A stretch of DNA of 64,000 nucleotides, from assembly GCA_009823505.1 (NCBI GenBank), contig VZQC01013826.1:671477-735476 (forward strand), given 5' to 3'. A program made the position numbers and the translations under genes. Every line of letters begins with the position of its first letter. Position 1 is the first letter of the stretch. Shown one piece after another: positions 23,501 to 34,079 of the stretch. The notes under the pieces are model-generated. The model ran no database searches. It was not told where the DNA came from and saw only the letters and a program-made list of their open reading frames with translations. The stretch comes from Rhizomys pruinosus (Eukaryota; Chordata; Mammalia; Rodentia; Spalacidae).

Positions 23501-24242
23501 GGTGGAACTTCAAGGGCAGATGAAGGAGGCCTGACGGCAAGGCCTGTTCTCTGATCTAACCCAGCTGAGTTGCTGGCTGCTTCCTCCAGGAGGGGCTCTC
23601 CTACCTGCCTTCCTGCTAGTGCAGGGCTCTGCAGCCCCGCCCTTCATACAAGGCCCACATGGCGAGAGGCATAAGCACAGTTAGAAATGTTCCAGAAAAA
23701 AAAAAGGCACAACGGTTCTTAGTAGACTTTTTGGCTAGAATATTTCCAGCTGGACTCCAAGCACTCCAGAGTCCGCCCTTTCCCTCTTCTGCACACTCTA
23801 CCTGGCTTGCCTCTCCTCTGAGACCCCTCCCCACTTCATGATTACAGCAGCATCAGCCCACATCAGCCAGCACTCTGCCCACCATGAGGCTCAGGACTCA
23901 CCATCTCCCTCAGAGTCTCAGGATGCCCTGATCTGGGTATGAAATGCTCTAAGGACTTGTGAGCAGAAGGTATGTGGGACATGTCCTGCTCTCCAGTGGT
24001 GTGGTACAAGGGCTAGAGGGCTGTATTTGGGGGGGGGGAGTGGAAGAATCCATTAATAAAAGAATTATATAAAAGGTTGGGAATGTGTAACTATAACCCT
24101 CTGTGGTCAACAAGGGGTCATTGAAATGACTGTGCCCCTCAGCCTGGCAGTTCGTTGTTAGCCCTTTGGAAGAGGGGCCAGGAAGTCTTTCACCCCGTGC
24201 CTCAGGCCCCAGTGGAGGTGATGAGGTGAACAGTGGGCTTAC
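20555..24242 (-). other. Glp1r: Glp1r intron 7
   Basis: A 3.7-kb intron, largely repeat-poor apart from the B2 at 23179-23433 and a B1-like fragment near 21400. No other gene is seen. Confidence 0.9.
23179..23433 (+). mobile_element. B2 SINE with target-site duplication
   Basis: A sense B2, flanked by AAAGGTGAAGTGG at 23166-23178 and 23434-23446. It contains an internal doubling of the CTCCAATTTCAGGAGGACTC/CCAGTTCCAGGGGAA block seen also at 33826-34064. Confidence 0.93.
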
Positions 24243-24402
24243 CCCAGCCTATGCTCAGGTACAGCTTGAAGACGCGCTGCTCTGAGAACACGGAGAAGGC
24301 CAGCAGCGTGTACAGGTACACGCCCTCCACCAGCAGCCAGTAGTAATTGGCCGCCACGCAGTACTGCATGAGCAGGAACACCAAGCGGCAGCCTAGAGAG
24401 TC
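24243..24402 (-). CDS. Glp1r: Glp1r exon 7: TM3, ICL2 and start of TM4
   Basis: The exon encodes residues 222-274 plus the first base of Gly275. It includes Cys226 (partner of Cys296), [20 protein letters not shown] with Glu247 of the class B polar network, the ICL2 stretch around [10 protein letters not shown], and the start of TM4 (LSIGW). The acceptor is CCCCAG|GAC and the donor GGG|GTAAGC, 160 nt, phase 1. Confidence 0.96.
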
Positions 24403-24785
24403 CTGGGGCAGAGAAGGGTCTTATGGGAAGGGCAGACTGGCTTCCTGCCCACCCCTTGCTCTCTTGCCCGTCCTTGCTGGCCTGCCCTGGTCACTGTCCT
24501 GCCACAGTTAATGCAGGATGAGAGGGCCTGCATCTGGTCGGGCCCAGTCCTGGGGTTTCCTCCGCTTTAGATCCTTGACCCCTCCCTATCCCAAGTGATA
24601 TTGTCCCCAGGCTGGGAAGAGAATGGAGCCTCGGAGATGTTAAATGATGGGGTCCCAATGTTTATACAACTGTTAGGTGGCAGTGCTGGGCTTCAAGCTC
24701 AGGTTGGCCTGCAGAGAAATCCCAGTGTCAGACTGGACTCCGTCTCCATGCCAAGGTCTCTTACCTTAAACTGCCTTAGAGCTGC

Positions 24786-25075
24786 CGGAAGTGGGCTGCC
24801 TCTGCCATCAGACTAGGGCTCCCCAAGGTGGGCTGCCTCTCCCATCAGACTAGGGGTCCCCAAGATGGGCTGCCTCTCCCATCAGACTAGGGGTCCCCAA
24901 GGTGGGCTGCCTCTCCCATCAGACTAGGGGCTCCCCAAGGTGGGCTGCCTCTCCCATCAGACTAGGGGTCCCCAAGGTGGGCTGCCTCTCCTATCAGACT
25001 AGGGGTCCCCAAGGTGGGCTGCCTCTCCCATCAGACTAGGGGTTCCTCAATATGGACTTTGTCTCCCATCAAACT
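24786..25075. repeat. 37-bp minisatellite in intron 6
   Basis: About eight tandem copies of a roughly 37-bp unit (core AGGTGGGCTGCCTCTCCCAT, then CAGACTAGGGGTCCCCA) lie about 120 bp downstream of the exon 6 donor. The rightmost copies are more diverged. A longer, reverse-complement array of the same unit sits at 32815-33293. Confidence 0.9.
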
Positions 25076-25198
25076 GGGAGGCCCCAGAGGTCCAAAGCTA
25101 GGCTGCTCTCGCCTGTATTCCTCCTAGGCCTTTAGTAGTGGACGCAGGCCTTGGCCAAGAGCCCTGCTCTCCCAGCCCCTCCGGCCCACACTGCACAC

Positions 25199-25352
25199 CT
25201 GGTAGGAGAGGAGCCCGTCCCATTGGTGCTGCTGGGCAGCCGTGCTGTACATCCACTTGAGGGCAGCATCCTTGATGAAGACCGACAGCGCTCGGAGGAT
25301 GAAGGATGCAAACAGGTTCAGGTGGATGGAGTTCCGGGTGCAGTGCAGGCGT
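25199..25352 (-). CDS. Glp1r: Glp1r exon 6: ICL1, TM2 and ECL1
   Basis: The exon completes Arg170 and encodes residues 171-221: intracellular loop 1, TM2 and much of extracellular loop 1 ([20 protein letters not shown]). The acceptor is CCTCAG|A and the donor CCAG|GTGTGC, 154 nt as in the family. Two residues differ from human and mouse in a very conserved motif: position 171 is Arg instead of His, and position 178 is Ser instead of Tyr. A damaged copy of this exon lies in inverted orientation at 32504-32689 and shares both changes. I chose this copy as the functional one because it is on the gene strand, lies between exons 5 and 7, and is intact. Confidence 0.94.
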
Positions 25353-26340
25353 CTGAGGGAGAAAGCAGAGCCCGCCCTGCATGATATCCAGTGCTAGACC
25401 GGCCCTGGCTCTCAGGCCGACCCACATCATCAAGAAGGGATCCAGCTCTGGGACTGTGCTGATGTCACCTTTCTTCTGTGAATGCCCTTCTTCCTCACAA
25501 TCTTAAAATTTCTTAAGTCCAGCCTCTTCATGAAACCCTCGGCCAGGCAGTCACTGCCCACTTCCTGCCTATATTCTCTCCTTACTGCAACCTTTCTTTA
25601 ATGCAATCATGTGTAATCTGAGAAATGTATGTGTAAGGATCAATTTTCCTGATAGTTGGCTACTGTATGACATGACCCATTTCCTAAAGGTTTCTGGACT
25701 CTTCTCAGGGACAGAGACGGTCTAGGAACATGGTAGGAATTCAGAAGGCACTGGGTACAATTTCATGTGAAATAGCAGGGCTGAGGAGATGCTCAGTGGG
25801 TATGAAGTGCTTGCTGTGCACGCAGGAAGACCTGGATACGGATCCTCAGCAGCCATGTCCAAAGCCAAGTGTGGCCATGTGCAAGCCTCCCACACCGGTG
25901 TGCGCAAGCCTGCAGCCCCACTGTGTGTAAGCCTGCAACCCCACTGTGTGCAAGCCTGCAACCCCACTGTATGCAAGCCTGCAACCCCAGTATGGGAGAA
26001 GGGGTAGAGGGGCTTGCTGGAACTTGCTTGCTGACACCCATCTCCAGGTTTAGTGAGAGATCCTGTTCTCAAGGGGAAGAGGTGTTGTGTGTGCACAGCA
26101 TAGTGTACATGCAAAGGTCAGAGGACAGTCTCAGGTGTTAGTCCTTAATCTCCACCTCTTTTGAGACAAGGTCTCTTGTTCATTGCTATGTACACCAGGC
26201 TAGCTGGCCCATGCAACCATGTCTGGTTTTCCATGGGTTCTGGGGATCTAAATTCAGGTCTTTCACAGCAGCATTTTACCCACTGAATTATCTCCTCAGC
26301 CTGAGAACTAAGCTTTCTTTCTTCTTAAAAATTAGGTACA

Positions 26341-26348
26341 TTAATTTT

Positions 26349-26380
<32 letters not shown>
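26341..26380. repeat. (TG)n microsatellite
   Basis: Alternating TG run in the left arm of the fold-back; its mirror is the (CA)n near 31470-31495. Confidence 0.95.
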
Positions 26381-26384
<4 letters not shown>

Positions 26385-26561
26385 GTGGGCCCACAAGTGC
26401 AAGGATATGCATGGAGGACAACTTGGAACTTCTCTTCTTCTGTCATGTGGGTGTCCAGGATTGAACTCCGGTCATCAGGCTCAGCAGCAGGCACCTTTAC
26501 CTGCTGAGTCAATTTGCTGGTCCCAGAACTAGCATCTATAATAAATCTTTAGGAAACAGCC

Positions 26562-26712
26562 AGGCATGGTGGCACATGCCTTTAATCCTGGCACTTGGGA
26601 GGCAGAGGCAAGCGGATCTCTGTGAGTTCAAGGCCAGCCTGGGCTGCAGAGTGAGTTCCAGGACAGCTGGGGCTACAGGGAGACCCTGTCTCAAAAAGAC
26701 CAAAAAAAAAAA
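26562..26712 (+). mobile_element. B1 SINE
   Basis: Sense B1 (AGCCAGGCATGGTGGCACAT to an A-rich tail). Its inverted and damaged copy is at 31120-31300. Confidence 0.92.
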
Positions 26713-26965
26713 GAACAAAAGAAAAAAAGAAACACAAACAACCACTAAAAGGAATAAGAAACTAGGTTTTATAGATATAAAACGGAGAAGTATGTAAATG
26801 ACAGAGACTAAACCAACAAATCCACAGACCCTTACAACAAACCAATATTACCAGCAATGGCGTAGTGCAATCTCTGTCTATATATGGCAAAAGACAAAGA
26901 ATCCGTTGCTCTTTTTTTATGGTTCTTTAGATCTGTAATTATTTTTTGTGTAGAGTGGAAGTCAG

Positions 26966-29900
26966 NCTTGGTTAAAGAAAGGCCATTGATTTTTTAAGGT
27001 AAATTTTGTATCCACCTGCCAACTTTGCTGAAGCTGTGTAACCCGTTTCTTAGGAGTTTTCTTGGTGGAGTTTTTAGCAACCCTTAAATAAACACATCAT
27101 AATCAGCAGCAAATACGGGTAGATTTGTACTTCCTCTTCTCACAATTAGTACTCCTTTAATCATCCTTTTGCTTTCTTTGCCTATATTGCTCTAGCACGT
27201 GCTTTTACACAAGCACTATATTGAAAGGTGTTGCCTGGAGGGCACCTTGCGAGTTCCTACCTTTCACAGGTAATTTTCTGTCATTTCCCCCAATTTACAG
27301 ATGATACTGGCTGTGGGTTTCCTGTAATGGCTTGAATTACATTGAGAATGTATCCCATGGCAATCCAATTCCTTCTAGGACTTTAAAGAAGTGAAGGGGA
27401 TGCTGGATTTTTCGAAAGAGCTTTTTTCAGCATAATTGAGATGATGTGGTTTTTGTCTTTGATTCCTTTATGTGGTTTGCTGATGTTTTTGTTTGTATGT
27501 TGAACCCTCCTGCATCTCTGGTATTAATCCAACTTGGTCATGATGTGATCCTTCTTTGATTGTGGTCTCTAATGCGATTAGCCAGTATCTGTTTTAGACG
27601 CATTTTTGGCCTCCTGTGTTTCCACTAGGGAGATGGGTCCTCTTAACTTTCTCGCTTTTTAGATTGGAGTCTTTGCCTGGCTTTTGGACTAGGTGAGTGT
27701 TGGCTTCCTAAGGAAGCATTCGGACAGAATTCCCTTGATTGTGCTCCTTCTAGAACAGTTTCAGTATAATGGTTGTAGGTCTTTTTGAAATGTTTTAGAA
27801 TTCTGCCGTGAAACCCGTCTGGGCCTGGGCTTTTTTTAGTGGGAGGGCTTCTTACTCCATCCTCTATTTCTTCATATGTCTATGGGTCTGTTTAAGATGC
27901 TGGTCTCTTCTTGGCTGAGCTTCGGTGATTTCCCAGGATTTCAGATCCTCATTCACTTCTCTTAGGTTTCAAACTTGGTAGAGTCTAGGTTCTTGTAATA
28001 TTCCCATATATTTTCTTGATTTTTCCTTGTCCGTGTGATATTTCCTTTTCATCACCGATTGTGTTGATTTGGAGTTGTTCTTCTTTCTTTTTGTTAACCT
28101 GCCTAGAGCTCTGTCTATCTTGTTTCTTCTTTCAAAGAACCAACTTTTGGCTCATTGATTTTTTTGTATTGTTTTCTTTGTTTCTATTCCTTGATTTCTG
28201 CTCTGATTTTTGTTATTTCTTCCTGTCTGTTGCGTTTAGGTTTCATATGTTGTTGCCTCTCAAGTGCTTTTAGCTGTAGTGTTAGATCATTCACTTGTTG
28301 CTTTCTGTTTTTTCTAATGTGGGCCACCCAGGGTTATAAACTTCCTCTTAGGACTGACTTTTAAGGTATCCCATAGGTTTTTGTTGTGTCTGTATTGTCA
28401 TTGTCATTCAGTTCCAGGACTGTTTTTATTTCTTTCTTATCCTTCCTTGACCCATTTCATTATTCAAGAGTGTTTTTGTTTAGTCTCCAGTGTTCTCTGT
28501 AGGCAGGAGGGCTTGTCCTGGTGTGGTATTGAGCTTTATTGCACTTGGTCTGACACGATGCATGAGATTATTTCCAATTTTTTTTATTGTCGCGTTTTTC
28601 TTTGTCCCAGGATGTGGTCAATTTTGGAGAAGTTCCATGGGGTGCTGGTAGAAAGTGTATTCTCTGGTATTAGGATGGAATGTTTGGTAGGGTCTCTGAG
28701 GTCCATTTGTGTATCATGTTGTTCAGTTCAGACGTCTCTTGTTTATTTTTGTCCTATTGACCTATCCAAAGGACTCAGTGGGTATGAAATCTCCCACAAT
28801 GAGTGTTACTGGGGTTATTTGTGACTTGTGGTCCTGGAAAATCATCTTTATAAAGTTTTGGTGCACCCAGAATTTTGGGAATATATTCATAATTGTGAAT
28901 CTTCTTGGTGGCTTGTTCCTTTGATGAAAATGTAATGGCCTTCTTTGTCTCTTCTGATTTTTTTACTTAGAAGTCGATTTATCAATATTAAAACAGAAAT
29001 ACCTGCTTTATTTTGGTACCCATTTGCTTGGAATATTTTTTCCATCCCTTCACTTTAAGGTGGTGCCTGTCCTTGGAGGGAAGATGTGTTTCTTGTAGAC
29101 AGCACTATGATGGGATTCGTTTCCTAATCCAATCTCCCCGTCTATATCTTTGATTGGGGAATTTAGTCCATTAATATTAAGGTTCTGCCTGATAGGTTGG
29201 TGTTTCTTCCTTTTGCCTTATCCATCTTCGGTTTTGATTTAGGTTTCTACTTCTGGCCAGTTATGCTTTTATTGATTTTCTCTTTCTAGGTGCCTGGGGC
29301 TGGTTGCTCCTTTCTTCTGTCTTGAATTGCTTCAAGTCTTCTCTGAAGGGTTGGTTTTCCGGACATGTATTCTTTCAAGTTGTTTATGTCCTGGAAGCTT
29401 TTTTCTCTCCTTCAAGTATGATTGAATTTTTGCTGGGTATAGTTAACCTGGGGTGGCATCTATTGTCCCTTACCACTGGGGTTGCTTTGCTCCACGTTCT
29501 TCTTGCTTTCATAGTTTGCGTTGAGAAGTCCTTTGTAATTCTGACCGGTTTCCCCTTATAGGTCCCTTGTTGTTTTTCTCTTGTGGTTTTAAGGATTCTG
29601 TCTTTGTTTTGGGTGTCTAGCCATTTTAACTCTGATGTGGCATGGAGCATTTCTTTTCTGATATTGTATGTTTGGAATTCTAGTGCTTCTGTATGATATG
29701 GTTTGTCCTTTTTTAGTTTGGGGAAGTTTTCTTCTATTATTCTGTTGAAGATCTGATCAATACCATTCTCTTGGGATTCTTCTCCTTCCTTATTCTATGA
29801 TTAGGAGGTTTGATCTTTCATAGTGTCCCACAGCTCTGGTTGTTCCATTTTTGTGTCTTTTTAAATTTTCATAATCTTTCCTTGAGGTTTTTAGTTGTTG

Positions 29901-30830
29901 TGTGTTATCTTCCAGGTCTGATCTTCTTGTTCTGCTTCCTCCATTCTGCTTCTGATGCTTTTTCCATTCCTTTTACTCTTGATTATGAATGTTTGAATTT
30001 CCTTTTTCATTTCCTCTTCTGCTTTCTTTTAGTGTTTCTATTTCTTTTTGAAGTTTCTCGATCTCTTTTTGTAGATCTTTTGTTTGCTGGTTGGTTCTTT
30101 TCTTTTTCAGCATGGGATCTTTTCAGTGTTTCTATTCCTTCCAGAGCTGTCATTCTCTCTCCCTCGGTCCTTCTTGAGTTCCTCATTCTCTTTTTTAGTC
30201 GCTTTAATTGTTCTTTATGATCTTGTACTTTAAGTATGTTCCCAATTGTGTTTTGATGTCTTTGTGTCCATGGGCATCCCCAGAGGGATCCCACTGCAGG
30301 AGTCTTCCATAGGGTTGACAAAGCTTGGTGTGGGATTATCCCTCTTTCAGTGTAGTTTCTTCTTGGTGATCCTGGCATATGGGCTTCTCCTTGCTGTATT
30401 CCAATGTAGTCCTAAATGGCCTCTTCACCTGTGTTGAACGGCTTTTGCTTTTGCTTGCCTCCTTTAGATGCTTCTTCGTAATCTCAGTTGGCCGGGGGGG
30501 GGGGGGGCTCTTTCAGCCCCGGTACCTTGTCCACTGGCTCAGGAGATCTCAAATCTCAAGCGTCACACAAGCCTACCTTTAATACCGTCTGGGAGGATAA
30601 CTCCGCCCCCCACAGCCACAAGTCCAATCAAGCCAAAGACCCACCACCTTTAATCCCAGCTGGGAGGCTAACTCCTAACCTCACAGCCACAAAAGGCCAA
30701 TCAAGCCAAAGACTGCAGGACCAAAGGATCAACACTCAGCTCGCTGAGGCACCCATTCCTACCTGTCCCCCCCTCTTCCTTCTGCTGGCTCAGACTCCCA
30801 CTGATCTCTGATCTTTTAACTTATGGTCTA
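26966..30830 (-). mobile_element. L1 retrotransposon, 5' portion (5' UTR, ORF1, part of ORF2)
   Basis: Read on the minus strand, this contains an L1 5' region (about 30480-30830), a lysine- and glutamate-rich ORF1-like segment around 30007-30378, and ORF2 endonuclease and reverse-transcriptase sequence. The text around 27790-27930 is the reverse complement of the conserved L1 RT region. Frames are broken repeatedly by small indels. The element stops at about 26966 inside ORF2; the next part of ORF2 appears on the plus strand from 33294. Confidence 0.85.
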
Positions 30831-31463
30831 CAACAGTGTATCACTTTGCATCTTCTTCCAAGGAGTTGCAGGTTGTTGCTCTTTTGTTATGGTTCTTTGA
30901 TCTGTAATTTATTTTTGTGTAGAGTGGAAGTCAGGGATTCTTTGTCTTTTGCCATATATAGACAGAGATTGCACTACGCCATTGCTGGTAATATTGGTTT
31001 GTTGTAAGGGTCTGTGGATTTGTTGGTTAGTCTCTGTCATTTACATACTTTCCCATCGTCTGTTTATCTATAATAATAGTCAGTTTCTTATTCCTTTGTG
31101 TGTATGTTTTGTATTGTTTGTTTCTTTTTTTTTTTGGTCTTGTTTTGAGCAAAGGGTCTCCCTGTACCCCCAGCTGTCCTGGAACTCCTTGACCTTGCTT
31201 TTTTTTTTTTGAACTCACAGAGATCCGCATTGCCTCTGCCTCCCAGTGCCAGGATTAAAGGTCATTGTGCCACCATGCCGGCTGTTTTAAGATTTTTTAA
31301 TTTAAAAAAGCAGTTCAGGTCTAAACTGTGGACCGAATGCTTAGCAGGTAAAGGTGCCTGCTGCGAGCCTATGCCCGGAGTTCAATCCGGGACACCACCA
31401 CATGACAGAAGAAGAGAAGTTCCAAGTTGTCCTCCATGCATATCCTTGCACTTGTGGGCCCAC

Positions 31464-31494
<31 letters not shown>

Positions 31495-32503
31495 ACACTT
31501 TTTTTAATTATGTTAATATTTATTGGAAGAAAGAAAGCTTAGTTCTCAGCTGAGAGATAATTTCAGTGGGTAAAATGCTGCTGGTGAAAGACCTGAATTT
31601 AGATCCCCAGAACCATGGAAACGCCAGACATGGTGCATGGCCCAGCTAGCCTGGTGTACCCATAGCAAGGAACAGAGACCTTGTCATCAAAAGAGGGGAG
31701 ATTAAGGGACTAACACCTGGACTGTCCTCTGACCTTTGCATTGCTGCGTATGCTGTGCACACAACAACACCTCTTCCCCTTGAGAAAAGGATCTCTCACT
31801 AAACCTGGAGATGGGTGTCAGCAAGCAAGTTCCAGCAAGCCCCTCTACCCCTTCTCCCATACTGGGGTTGCAGGCTTGCATACAGTGGGGTTGCAGGCTT
31901 GCACACAGTGGGGTTGCAGGCTTTCACACACAGTTGGGGCTGCAGGCTGCGCAACACCGGTGTGGGAGGCTTGACATGGCCACAACTTGGCTTTGGAACA
32001 TGGCTGTGAGATCTCAACCCAGGTCTTCTGCTGGCACAGCAAGCACGTCATACCCGATTGAGCATCTCCTCAGCCCTGCTATTTCACATGAAATTGTACC
32101 CAGTGCCTTCTGAATTCCTACCATGTTCCTAGACCGTCTCTGTCCCTGAGAAGAGTCCAGAAACCTTTAGGAAATGGGTCATGTCATACAGTAGCCAACT
32201 ATCAGGAAAATTGATCCTTACACATACATTTCTCAGATTACACATGATTGCATTAAAGAAAGGTTGCAGTAAGGAGAGAATATAGGCAGGAAGTGGGCAG
32301 TGACTGCCTGGCCGAGGGTTTCATGAAGAGGCTGGACTTAAGAAAATTTTAAGATTGTGAGGAAGAAGGGCATTCAACAGAAGAAAGGTGACATCAGCAC
32401 AGTCCCAGAGCTGGATCCCTTCTTGATGATGTGGGTCGGCCTGAGAGCCAGGGCCGGTCTAGCACTGGATATCATGCAGGGCGGGCTCTGCTTTCTCCCT
32501 CAG

Positions 32504-32689
32504 ACGCCTGCACTGCACCCGGAACTCCATCCACCTGAACCTGTTTGCCATTTTTCTTCTTTTCATTCTCGATTGCCCGACGGGGGGTGGGCGCTGGGTG
32601 TGTCGGTCTTCATCAAGGATGCTGCCCTCAAGTGGATGTACAGCACGGCTGCCCAGCAGCACCAATGGGACGGGCTCCTCTCCTACCAG
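32504..32689 (+). pseudogene. Damaged inverted copy of Glp1r exon 6
   Basis: This copy keeps the exon 6 acceptor (CCTCAG|A), the start (CGCCTGCACTGCACCCGGAA), the second half from TCGGTCTTCATCAAG, and the donor CCAG|GTGTGC. Its middle, corresponding to TM2, is replaced by low-quality sequence with a T-rich and a G-rich run. It is 186 nt against 154, so it cannot encode the domain, and it is antisense to the gene. It shares the Arg171 and Ser178 codons with the intact exon. Confidence 0.85.
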
Positions 32690-32814
32690 GTGTGCAGTGT
32701 GGGCCGGAGGGGCTGGGAGAGCAGGGCTCTTGGCCAAGGCCTGCGTCCACTACTAAAGGCCTAGGAGGAATACAGGCGAGAGCAGCCTAGCTTTGGACCT
32801 CTGGGGCCTCCCAG

Positions 32815-33293
32815 TTTGATGGGAGACAAAGTCCATATTGAGGAACCCCTAGTCTGATGGGAGAGGCAGCCCACCTTGGGGACCCCTAGTCTGATAGGAG
32901 AGGCAGCCCACCTTGGGGACCCCTAGTCTGATGGGAGAGGCAGCCCACCTTGGGGAGCCCCTAGTCTGATGGGAGAGGCAGCCCACCTTGCGGAGCGCCT
33001 AGTCTGATGGGAGAGGCAGCCCATCTTGGGGACCCCTAGTCTGATGGGAGAGGCAGCCCACCTTGGGGACCCCTAGTCTGATGGGAGAGGCAGCCCACCT
33101 TGGGGAGCCCTAGTCTGATGAGAGAGGCAGCCCACCTTATGGAGCCCCTAGTCTGATGAGAGAGGCAGCCCACCTTATGGAGCCCCTAGTCTGATAGGAG
33201 AGGCAGCCCACCTATGGGAGCCCCTAGTCTGATAGGAGAGGCAGCCCACCTTGGGGACCCCTAGTCTGATGGAAGAGGCAGCCCACCTTGGGG
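32815..33293. repeat. 37-bp minisatellite, inverted and expanded copy
   Basis: This array has the same unit as the intron 6 array but in reverse complement and with about 12-13 copies. It ends abruptly at about 33293, where L1 ORF2 sequence begins. It is the outer end of the right arm of the fold-back duplication. Confidence 0.9.
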
Positions 33294-33800
33294 ACCAACA
33301 AGCAACTGGAGAAAGAATTCAAAGAGACCTTCCCACTCACAATAGCCACAAAAACAATAAGATACCTAGGAACAAACCTAACCAAAGACACCAAAGACCT
33401 CTACAACAAAAATTTTAAACCCTTAAAGAAAGAAATTGAAGAAGACCTCAGAAGATGGAAAAACCTCCCATGCTCATGGATTGGGAAAATTAACATTGTA
33501 AAAATATCCATTTTACCAAAACTCTTGTATAGATTTAACACAATCCCAATCAAAATCCCCAAGAGTTTCTTCACAGGCTTGGAAACAAAAGTTCTTAAAT
33601 TCATTTGGAAAAACAAAAGACCCCGAATAGCCAAAACAACCCTGAGTGAAAAGAGCTACACAGGGGGGATCTGTGTCACAAAAATGAAATATGGAAAGGC
33701 AACTATAACAAAAGAAATGGAGCTACCTGTATCAACATGAACGAATCTCACAGAAACATGATGGTGGACCCCTTCTTCAATTGCAGAAGGATATCGACAT
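33294..33800 (+). mobile_element. L1 ORF2 3' fragment
   Basis: A plus-strand frame of about 150 codons (to 33740) matches the post-RT region of L1 ORF2, with LGTNLTKDTKDLYNKNFK, LKKEIEEDLRRWKNLPCSWI and KINIVKISILPKLLYRFNTI. It begins within a few bases of where the minus-strand L1 at 26966 leaves off. It has no L1 3' end here, and a B2 is inserted just downstream. Confidence 0.88.
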
Positions 33801-33825
33801 TATGCTGTTAAGAATATCCCAAACC

Positions 33826-34064
33826 GGGGCTGGAGAGATGGCCTAGTGGTTAAGAGCACCGACTGCTCTTGCAGAGGACCTGGGTTCAATCCCCAGCACC
33901 CACATGGCGGCTAAGAACCATCTGTAACTCCAATTCCAGGAGAACTCCAGTTCCAGGGGAATCCGACACCCTCTTCTGACCTCCACACCATTGCACGACA
34001 CGGGTGCACAAACCTACATGCAGACAGTACATTTATACACATACAAAAATAAATAAAATAAAAA
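33826..34064 (+). mobile_element. B2 SINE with target-site duplication
   Basis: A sense B2 with the direct repeat AAGAATATCCCAAACC at 33810-33825 and 34065-34080. Confidence 0.95.
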
Positions 34065-34079
34065 AAGAATATCCCAAAC

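Larger units (their letters stand above)
24786..26904 (+). repeat. Left arm of fold-back (inverted) duplication
   Basis: This segment contains the intron 6 array, exon 6, flanking intron, a (TG)n run and a B1, and ends at GACAAAGAATCC. It reappears in reverse complement at about 30951-33293. The left arm reads cleanly and carries the intact exon. A 60-bp tail (26905-26964) matches the 30885-30950 segment in direct orientation and is followed by a single N at 26965. Confidence 0.9.
30951..33293 (-). repeat. Right arm of fold-back duplication (noisy copy)
   Basis: This is the reverse complement of 24786-26904, recognisable from GGATTCTTTGTC through the B1, the (CA)n tract, the CAAGCCTGCAACCCC-like repeats, exon 6 and the 37-bp array. 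It differs from the left arm by many small insertions and deletions, often in homopolymers, a pattern expected of unpolished long-read sequence. Confidence 0.88.

Noticed and set aside
32504..32689. A second functional Glp1r exon or an alternative exon
   Set aside because: It is antisense to the gene, its centre is corrupted, and it belongs to the noisy arm of the fold-back.
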